From Anatilimnocola aggregata (lineage in GTDB: Bacteria > Planctomycetota > Planctomycetia > Pirellulales > Pirellulaceae): a DNA stretch of 64,000 bases. Made by a program: the position numbers and the translations under genes. The notes beneath the pieces are model-generated. The model was not told the DNA's origin and ran no database searches. It was given only the letters and a program-made list of their open reading frames with translations. Positions 47,145 to 53,145 of the stretch are shown here, piece by piece. The stretch lies in assembly GCF_007747655.1 (NCBI RefSeq), contig NZ_CP036274.1, positions 1,984,001-2,048,000 of the forward strand, given 5' to 3'. Position 1 is the first letter of the stretch. The number at the start of each line of letters is the position of its first letter.

Positions 47145-48413
47145 TTATTTCACCACCAGCAACGCCGGGCGGCTGCTGGTGCGGGTGCCGTCGGTCTTCA
47201 CGCCCACCGCGATGAGGGCGTGCAATCCGCGGTCGAGCTTCACCCCGTCCAGCTTCCACGGCGTTTGAGCCGAGACGCCGAGCAGGCGGTCGCCGTCGCG
47301 GAACTCGACCTGCGCGAACTCGCCGGTACCCTCGGCCGCGAACGCCAGCGGCGTACCCGGCTTGACGGCAGGACTGAACCCGAACCCGCAGTCCTTCCGA
47401 TCGCCCGACTTGCGATATTCCACGATCGGAGCAGTGAGGCGGATCTCCGGGCGATGCGTGTGGTACGCCCGCCACGCCCAGGCCGCGTACTCGTCCGGCA
47501 GCCACTGCGGATCGACCATTCCTTTCGCATCCTTCGCCAGAGCGATGGCGTTCCAGTTGCCGATCTCGTTGTAATCCCCGGCCCACCCGTCCTCCTTCAC
47601 CCACCGCTTCAGGACGACCGGCTTGCCGGGCTCGGGGAGTTCCTTCGGCAGTCGTTGGGCGATGCACCGATCCAGAAAGAAGGCGAAGAAGTTGAACTTC
47701 GAGTACACCCCGTCCGGGAAGCCATATGTGTTGGCTCGGCACGACAGGTTCAGCGGCGGCGTGGGCTGGCTCTTCAGCAGGTCGAACTTCGCCTCCCGGA
47801 GCGTGTGGCGTTCCTTCTCCTCGGCCGGCGTGAATTCCCAGGCATAGGCGAATGGCACCTTCGCGGTCATCGCCGCGGCCTCGGCGACCGGCTTGGGGAA
47901 ACCGTCGCTCCAGGCGAGCACGCGCTCGGGAGCACGCTGGAACAGATCGCCGCCGAGCCTCGGGCCGTTCTGCATCAACCATCCGACGATCGGCACGGTG
48001 GTCAGTTCCGGGTGATTCGTCTCCTTCGCAGCCGCTTCCAGGTATCGCAGGAAGATGCCCATGTCGCCCATCGGATGGCCGAGCTTGTACCGGCCATTTC
48101 GCTTGTCGTTATGGCCAAGGTCGTACTCGAAGGGCCACGGCACGGTGACCAGCGCGAACTCCCACAGGTCGGCCAGTTCTCGCGGATCCTGGCTGTGAAA
48201 GACGAAGCAGGCGAACACCCCGCGAACGGTCTTCACGTCCTGAGGCAGGTACAGGTGAATCTTGTCGTCGATCTTGCGGAAGTCGGACCACATGGGCTTC
48301 TCATCGAGCCGATTCACGGGAAGCCAACCCGGCGGGAAGTCCGCGGCGACGCCCGGCCCCGCGCCGAGTGCGAGGACGGCGATGGTGATGATCCAACGAA
48401 GCGAAGTTTGCAT
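47145..48413 (-). CDS. Secreted alpha/beta-hydrolase-like protein lacking the nucleophile serine
   Basis: This 422-residue protein has a signal peptide (MQTSLRWIITIAVLALGAGPGVAAD). It is homologous over most of its length to the protein at 18136: HPEL, then IVGWLMQNGPRLGGDLFQRAPERVLAW aligns where the other has CFTGMSRGGGMSMQ...PERTIAVAP. The GxSxGG nucleophile motif is absent here, so serine hydrolase activity is doubtful. The C-terminal beta domain is shared (LTAPIVEYRKSGDRK...RPALLVVK). The start at 48413 lies one base after the stop of the amidohydrolase gene at 48415, so the pair is coupled. It may be an inactive binding protein, or it may use other residues. Confidence 0.65.
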   Translation of the reverse strand: MQTSLRWIITIAVLALGAGPGVAADFPPGWLPVNRLDEKPMWSDFRKIDDKIHLYLPQDVKTVRGVFACFVFHSQDPRELADLWEFALVTVPWPFEYDLGHNDKRNGRYKLGHPMGDMGIFLRYLEAAAKETNHPELTTVPIVGWLMQNGPRLGGDLFQRAPERVLAWSDGFPKPVAEAAAMTAKVPFAYAWEFTPAEEKERHTLREAKFDLLKSQPTPPLNLSCRANTYGFPDGVYSKFNFFAFFLDRCIAQRLPKELPEPGKPVVLKRWVKEDGWAGDYNEIGNWNAIALAKDAKGMVDPQWLPDEYAAWAWRAYHTHRPEIRLTAPIVEYRKSGDRKDCGFGFSPAVKPGTPLAFAAEGTGEFAQVEFRDGDRLLGVSAQTPWKLDGVKLDRGLHALIAVGVKTDGTRTSSRPALLVVK

Positions 48414-48414
48414 G

Positions 48415-49437
48415 TCATTGTCCTTTGAACGATGTAGGAAGCCTGAAGAGCCGACGGGCGTTGTCGGCGAAAATCGCCCGGCGTTCGGCTGCAGTCAGCG
48501 ACATTTCCCCTAACAGTCGAATCCCCGCCCGTATGAAGCCAGGGCCTTCCTCGGGATCGAACGGCATGTCGCTCGCGAACAGCATCCGATCCACGCCGAA
48601 GAATTGCCGCGCGGCTTCCAAGGGAATTCGCGAGCCGAACGAAGCCGTGTCGGCGTAAAAGCGGCGCAGGCCGGAGATGGGCGGCTCGCGCGTCGTCATC
48701 GACATCGCCTCGGGCGGATTGCGACGGGCCGCGTAGTCGAGCCCGTGTTCGATCCGGCCCTCCATCAGCGGAATCAACCCGCCGCAGTGATGCGTGATGA
48801 TCGCCAGATCGGGCCAGCGGTCGAACAGCCCCGCACAGACCAGCCGCATCATCGCGACACTCGTTTCGTAAGGCCAACCGAACGCCCACCACAAGTCCAG
48901 CTTCGACGCCGATTCCGTCACGTAATCGGCCATCGGCGGCGGCCGGATCGGATGCAGCCAGATCGGCCGGCCAAGCGACGCGAGGTGTTCGATGATCTCC
49001 AGGTTCGGGGCCGCGTCGAGCGGCGCACCCAACACGTTCGTATAAAGCTGGAACCCAGTCGCGTGCAGGTTGCGCACCACGCGGTCGGCTTCCTGTTGGG
49101 CTCCTTCCGGATGATTCATTGGCAGCGACGCGATAAAGCCCGGAAATCGCTCCGGCTCGTTGGCCACCATCTCGGCCATCGCATCGTTGCCGATCCGTGC
49201 CAGCTCGCGAGATTTCTCCGGCCCCGTATGCGCCTCGATCGTGGGCGAAACCAGGCTCAGTATTTGTTGGTAGCCAGGGAACGAATCCATCAGCCGGCGG
49301 CGTTCGTCGAGATCGACCGTGACGCGAATCGAGCACGCCCGTTGGTACATCGGCAGCGGCCGCTCGGCAAGCCGCTCCACGCCGCGACAAAACGCGGGCG
49401 GAAGGCAGTGGCAGAAAACGTCGAGGATGGTGTCCAT
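48415..49437 (-). CDS. Amidohydrolase family 2 protein (ACMSD-like)
   Basis: This 340-residue protein has no signal peptide, unlike nearly all of its neighbours, so it probably acts in the cytosol. The start at 49437 is used because the longer frame to 49545 is translation through a family B palindrome. The fold of metal-dependent amidohydrolases related to aminocarboxymuconate-semialdehyde decarboxylase is supported by GFIASLPMNHPEGA, WLHPIRPP, AIITHHCGGLIPLMEGRI and MLFASDMPFDPEEGPG near the C-terminus. The usual first metal-binding HxH near the N-terminus is here DVFCHCLP, with Phe in place of the first His. It is 1-base linked to the next gene. Substrate unknown, perhaps a small carboxylic acid. 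Confidence 0.82.
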   Translation of the reverse strand: MDTILDVFCHCLPPAFCRGVERLAERPLPMYQRACSIRVTVDLDERRRLMDSFPGYQQILSLVSPTIEAHTGPEKSRELARIGNDAMAEMVANEPERFPGFIASLPMNHPEGAQQEADRVVRNLHATGFQLYTNVLGAPLDAAPNLEIIEHLASLGRPIWLHPIRPPPMADYVTESASKLDLWWAFGWPYETSVAMMRLVCAGLFDRWPDLAIITHHCGGLIPLMEGRIEHGLDYAARRNPPEAMSMTTREPPISGLRRFYADTASFGSRIPLEAARQFFGVDRMLFASDMPFDPEEGPGFIRAGIRLLGEMSLTAAERRAIFADNARRLFRLPTSFKGQ

Positions 49438-49480
49438 AACTGTCAGGTAGTCGGCTTTCTCTCCGAGGCGTGATCTTTTC

Positions 49481-49545
49481 GTGGCTGGGCTTCGGGCCGC
49501 TGCAAATTTCCCTTGAAGGAGGCTGCGGCTGGAAGCCCCAGCCAC
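49481..49545. repeat. Palindromic repeat, family B
   Basis: GTGGCTGGGCTTCGGGCCGC and the right arm CTGCGGCTGGAAGCCCCAGC (then CAC) form an imperfect inverted repeat like that at 22605. It ends seven bases before the stop of the TIGR03067-like gene. Confidence 0.75.
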
Positions 49546-49551
49546 ATGTCC

Positions 49552-50487
49552 TCACTTCTTCGCCTCGGTCACTCGCCGCAGGATCCACATGTTGCGGCTG
49601 CCGTCGGAACCGAAGTGGGTCGGCGGTTGGCGAAGTTCCGGGTTCTTCAAAGCCTCTCCTTTCTCAGCTTCCGGGTAGACGATCATCAGCAGGTCGTCGC
49701 CGTGAAAGGTGTACAGGCTCGGCGAGCGCCCCTGGAACTCGATGCCGCTGCGGAATCCGAAGTCGATCCGACCGCGGTCGCCCTGGGCTGCGACCAGCTT
49801 CCAGGTCCCGTCCATGCCCGGCTTCGCGTCCGCCTTGTAGGTCCCGCGTTTGTAGAAGTCGGACGAGGTGAACTCGACGTTGCCCTGCGGGCGAGTGCGA
49901 GCGCTGTTGGCGTCGTCGAGTTCGCCCAGCACGGCCCAGGTGCTGACGAACCGCTTCGCATCGGCCACGGGGTCGGGCTTCGTGGCCGCGGGCAGCGGGT
50001 TTCTCTGGCAGATGAAAATCACGTCCGACGGAGCCGCCCCGCTGTACGTGCCGTTGCGGTTGCCTTTGTACTCGGCGACCTCGACGAGCAGGAGCAGCAC
50101 GTCGTTGTCCGGAGTAATCCGCCAGCGAGCCGCAAGCTGTGCGTTTTGTTTTGGACACAAGCTGCCGACCACGGTGCTGACTAGCTCGTTGGGGTCGGAC
50201 GGTTTCTTCGGATCGGTCGATACTGAGGCACGGACGCACTTCGCACTCACCAGCGGCGTATCCGCCTTCTCCGGATTGGGCCAGAGCACGCTGTCGGCCG
50301 TAATCGTGATCTTGGAAACGGTGCCTTTATCGACCGTGATGTTCTTGTTGTGCTGGTGCGCGGCGAGCACATACCAGTCGCCTTGCGCCTCTTTGGCGAA
50401 GGCCGGTTTGATCTCTTGGGCCGCGGCAAAAGCCGACAGCAGAAGATTAACGTAAAACAGAACGCCGAAAGCAAGACGAATTCGCAT
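49552..50487 (-). CDS. TIGR03067-like secreted protein
   Basis: This 311-residue protein has a signal peptide (MRIRLAFGVLFYVNLLLSAF). AQGDWYVLAAHQHNKN is the first repeat opening and WAVLGELDDANSA the second; it ends MWILRRVTEAKK. The start at 50487 is chosen because the longer frame to 50583 runs through a perfect palindrome (50501-50562). It is the third TIGR03067-like copy in the window and precedes the amidohydrolase gene. Function unknown. Confidence 0.7.
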   Translation of the reverse strand: MRIRLAFGVLFYVNLLLSAFAAAQEIKPAFAKEAQGDWYVLAAHQHNKNITVDKGTVSKITITADSVLWPNPEKADTPLVSAKCVRASVSTDPKKPSDPNELVSTVVGSLCPKQNAQLAARWRITPDNDVLLLLVEVAEYKGNRNGTYSGAAPSDVIFICQRNPLPAATKPDPVADAKRFVSTWAVLGELDDANSARTRPQGNVEFTSSDFYKRGTYKADAKPGMDGTWKLVAAQGDRGRIDFGFRSGIEFQGRSPSLYTFHGDDLLMIVYPEAEKGEALKNPELRQPPTHFGSDGSRNMWILRRVTEAKK

Positions 50488-50500
50488 GGTTGCTCCCCTG

Positions 50501-50562
50501 GTAGGACGGGCACTCTTGCCCGTCCAAGGTGTCGAAGGGACGGGCAAGAGTGCCCGTCCTAC
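50501..50562. repeat. Perfect inverted repeat, family C (25-base arms)
   Basis: The left arm 50501-50525 begins GTAGGACGGGCACTCTTGCC; the right arm 50538-50562 is its exact reverse complement, around a 12-base spacer. It overlaps the end of the truncated cytochrome gene at 50559 and lies upstream of the TIGR03067-like start. A perfect 25-base match implies recent origin or active maintenance. Confidence 0.92.
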
Positions 50563-51005
50563 GGAATTACTTGGCCAACGCATCGACCAATGCCTTGGCT
50601 GCTGCGCGCGCGATTTCCTGATCCTGCTCGCCGGTCGCGCCGCCCGACGCCGCCGCGAGTGACAACGGCGGCCCGCGCCGCGGCGTCCTCGATCCAGTTC
50701 ATGGCGGCGAGCAGCTCATCGGCGGAGGGACGCGGCTTTCCCTCCGGCGGCATCTCCCCTTGCGCAAGCATCCGCCGCGCCATCCGCCACTTCTCGGACA
50801 CCTTCGGGTCGGTCAAATCAGGAGCCGGCCCATCGAACCGCACGTCCCCTTTAGGTTTCTCGGCCCCGTGGCAGGAGATGCAATGCCGCTTGAGGAATGG
50901 AACAACCTTGTCGGCATAGGCCGACTCAAGCGGTTGCTCCGCGAAGGCCGACTCAACGGTCAGCAGCGTCACGCAGAGCAATCCCAGGGTGCGCCATCGT
51001 GCCAT
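50559..51005 (-). pseudogene. Truncated PSCyt1 cytochrome head fused to foreign tail
   Basis: The first about 120 residues are a signal peptide and PSCyt1 domain: EQPLESAYADKVVPFLKRHC, ISCHG, MLAQGEMPPEGKPRPSADEL, AVVTRGGVGRR. They match the head of the cytochrome at 44376 almost base for base (50867-50955 against 46809-46897). The match stops exactly before PSD3 begins, and an unrelated tail runs to a stop at 50559. In another frame the same bases (50567-50646) read GATGEQDQEIARAAAKALVD, then ALAK and a stop, which looks like the end of a different gene. I conclude that a deletion joined two genes out of frame. The ATG at 51005 starts it; a GTG at 51008 is possible. Confidence 0.8.
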
Positions 51006-51007
51006 CA

Positions 51008-51811
51008 CTATTTATTTCCCTCGGTTGTCACGACTCGCACATCCTCGAACACGACAACTCCGAACTTCCCATTGCCGTAGCGGTTCCAGGCGGTCATGCC
51101 GACGGAGACCTTTTGCTCCATCTCGATCTCGGCTTCCTTGAGCAACTTCCACGACTGGCCGTCGGGCGAGTAGAGACTGCTGAACTTCTTGCCCTGCCGT
51201 TCGACCTTGAGCCACACGGGCAGTTTGACCTGATCAGGGCGCACCACGCGAAAGCCCTCGTTGCTGACTTGGCGGCGCATACGGATCGACGCCGCGATCG
51301 GGTGCTCGTTTTCGGGAAGGTCTTTGGAATGCACCGTTTCGAGCATCGCGCACATGTAAAGCCCCAGCGGCTTGTTCTCGTCGCGGAGCATCAAGCCCGC
51401 CCCACCCCACTGGTGAAAGCCGTCGAAGCGTGTGAGCTTCGCCGTGATCGAGCCGTCCCCATCAAGCGGTTGATGCACAAAGCCCACGCCATCGGCTTCG
51501 TCGGAACGCTTGAAGAACAGCATTCCCGAATCAGCTTGCAAGGTAAACTTGCCGTCGGCGAAGGCCGCCTCCAGCGGCTTTTCCAAGCGACGCTGCTCGC
51601 CCTGGCCAAAGTGCGTCAGCGTCCAACCGGGCGTGACTTCACGCGAGACGAACGGATTCGCCGCAGGCAACGCCGCCCAAGCCTGGCTTGTCATCAGGGC
51701 GGCCAGAAGAACCAGTGCTGATGAAACCACAAACGCAATCTCGCATCGTCGCAACGAACACGATGGAAACGCGGTGGCACGGATTGGGATCGTTTCTCTC
51801 ATGTTACTCAT
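51008..51811 (-). CDS. Secreted DUF1349-like beta-sandwich protein
   Basis: This 267-residue protein has a hydrophobic segment (FVVSSALVLLAALMTSQAWAALP) serving as signal peptide or anchor. The mature part reads TLTHFGQGEQRRLEKPLEA, then GGAGLMLRDENKPLGLY, LPVWLKVERQGKKFSSLYSP and SVGMTAWNRYGNGKFGVVVF, typical of DUF1349 or laminin-G-like sandwiches. The ATG at 51811 overlaps the stop of the DUF1552 gene at 51808 as ATGA, so the two are translationally coupled. It could bind carbohydrate, but no ligand is predicted. The next gene downstream is the broken cytochrome head. Confidence 0.7.
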   Translation of the reverse strand: MSNMRETIPIRATAFPSCSLRRCEIAFVVSSALVLLAALMTSQAWAALPAANPFVSREVTPGWTLTHFGQGEQRRLEKPLEAAFADGKFTLQADSGMLFFKRSDEADGVGFVHQPLDGDGSITAKLTRFDGFHQWGGAGLMLRDENKPLGLYMCAMLETVHSKDLPENEHPIAASIRMRRQVSNEGFRVVRPDQVKLPVWLKVERQGKKFSSLYSPDGQSWKLLKEAEIEMEQKVSVGMTAWNRYGNGKFGVVVFEDVRVVTTEGNK

Positions 51812-53133
51812 CCTGTCAGCAGTTCATTGACGACGCGCCGACTGTCGCCGAAACCAGCGGCGGAAACGCCGAGGCGTTCAGACATGGTCCGCAGCACATC
51901 GCACACGGTGGTTTGTTCGGGCTTCGCGCTCTTGTCGACCTGGCCCTTGAAATCCTTGTGCGGGTTGAACCGCAGGTGGCTGCCATGCTTTAGTCCCAGG
52001 CGGCTGCCGCCGGCCAGCAGCATCGGCAGGTTCGACGGATTGTGCGTCCAGCTCATGCCGCCGCCGTATAGCACCATCGTGTTGGCCAGCAGCGAGCCGT
52101 CGCCGTCCTGCGTCTCCTCCAAGCGCTGGAGGAACCGCGCCAAGTGGGCGATGAACCACTTGTCGACGCTTTCGAGGAAGGCGTAAGGCTGCGGCTTTTG
52201 CTCCTCGGCGTCGAAGTTCGTGGCGTGTGACGCGCTGTGATGCGTCCCCTTGCCGCACTCGGGCCAGTTGCCGAAGAACTCGTGCCCCGAACCGCAGGCC
52301 AGAATCGAAACGATCCGCGTTTGGTCGTTGCGAAGCGCCAGGGCCACCAGTTCCAGCATGGTCTTGAAATAGTCCTGCCGCTGCTGCTGCGGGTCGACAT
52401 CGAGCGTCAGTTCGTCCGCCGCGATGGGCAGGGGCTGCGATGAAAAGTACCCGCGGTCGGCCTGCAACCGCGATTCCACGTCGCGGACGCTTTGCAGGTA
52501 ATCGTCGAAGCGACGGCGGTCGTTGCTGCCAAGCTGCCGCGACAGCCCGCGCGCCTGCTCGCCGACCAGATCGAGGATGCTCGACCGGCGCTGGAGCCGC
52601 TGCATCACATCGGGCGAACCGACCAACTCGCCGAACAATCGCCGCAGGTTGTTTTCGGCGTTGAACGGCGCTCCCTTGGCGTCGAACGAGGTGGTGACGC
52701 TGCCGCCGGGGGCGCTGAGCACTAGGCTGCCGATGCGCGTCCGGCTGCCGATCGCCCCGGCGATGTGCTGGTCGATCGAGATGGTGTTGGGTTCGACCGG
52801 GCCGTCCTTGCTCTTGTACTTTTCGTTCCCTGTGAGCCACACGCCGACTTCGTAGTGGCCGCCGCCGGCACCCTTCGCGTGCTCGAGGCCGGAGAAAATC
52901 GTCAGTTCCTTGCGGAACGGCGAAAGTGTCGCGAGCGTGCTGCTCAGTTGGTAGTTGGGGCCGAACTCTTTCGGGTGCCAACGCCACATATTCACGCCGC
53001 TTGGAACCATGAAAAACACAGCGCGGCCCGGAGGCGAACCAGCGTTCTTCTCCGACGCGGCCGCGACGGTTTCGAGCCAGGGCAACGGCAGGCAAACTCC
53101 GGCCGCTTTCAGAAAGGTTCGACGAGTCAACAT
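51808..53133 (-). CDS. DUF1552 (HXXSHH) family protein
   Basis: This 441-residue protein has leader LTRRTFLKAAGVCLPLPWLE with twin arginine. Blocks: FFMVPSGVNMWRWHPKEF, TIFSGLEHAKGAGGGHYE, DQHIAGAIGSRTRIGSLVL, LYGGGMSWTHNPSNLPML and the tail VVNELLTG. The histidine motif is THHSASHATNF, close to the family signature. It starts 12 bases after the stop of the DUF1592 cytochrome at 53146, the shortest such gap in the window, which supports a working pair. Its end overlaps the next gene. Confidence 0.92.
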   Translation of the reverse strand: MLTRRTFLKAAGVCLPLPWLETVAAASEKNAGSPPGRAVFFMVPSGVNMWRWHPKEFGPNYQLSSTLATLSPFRKELTIFSGLEHAKGAGGGHYEVGVWLTGNEKYKSKDGPVEPNTISIDQHIAGAIGSRTRIGSLVLSAPGGSVTTSFDAKGAPFNAENNLRRLFGELVGSPDVMQRLQRRSSILDLVGEQARGLSRQLGSNDRRRFDDYLQSVRDVESRLQADRGYFSSQPLPIAADELTLDVDPQQQRQDYFKTMLELVALALRNDQTRIVSILACGSGHEFFGNWPECGKGTHHSASHATNFDAEEQKPQPYAFLESVDKWFIAHLARFLQRLEETQDGDGSLLANTMVLYGGGMSWTHNPSNLPMLLAGGSRLGLKHGSHLRFNPHKDFKGQVDKSAKPEQTTVCDVLRTMSERLGVSAAGFGDSRRVVNELLTG

Positions 53134-53145
53134 CGTGTTCGTCCT

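Noticed and set aside
48314-49588. 424-codon minus-strand frame
   Set aside because: Overlaps the amidohydrolase gene out of phase; the amidohydrolase motifs decide the true frame.
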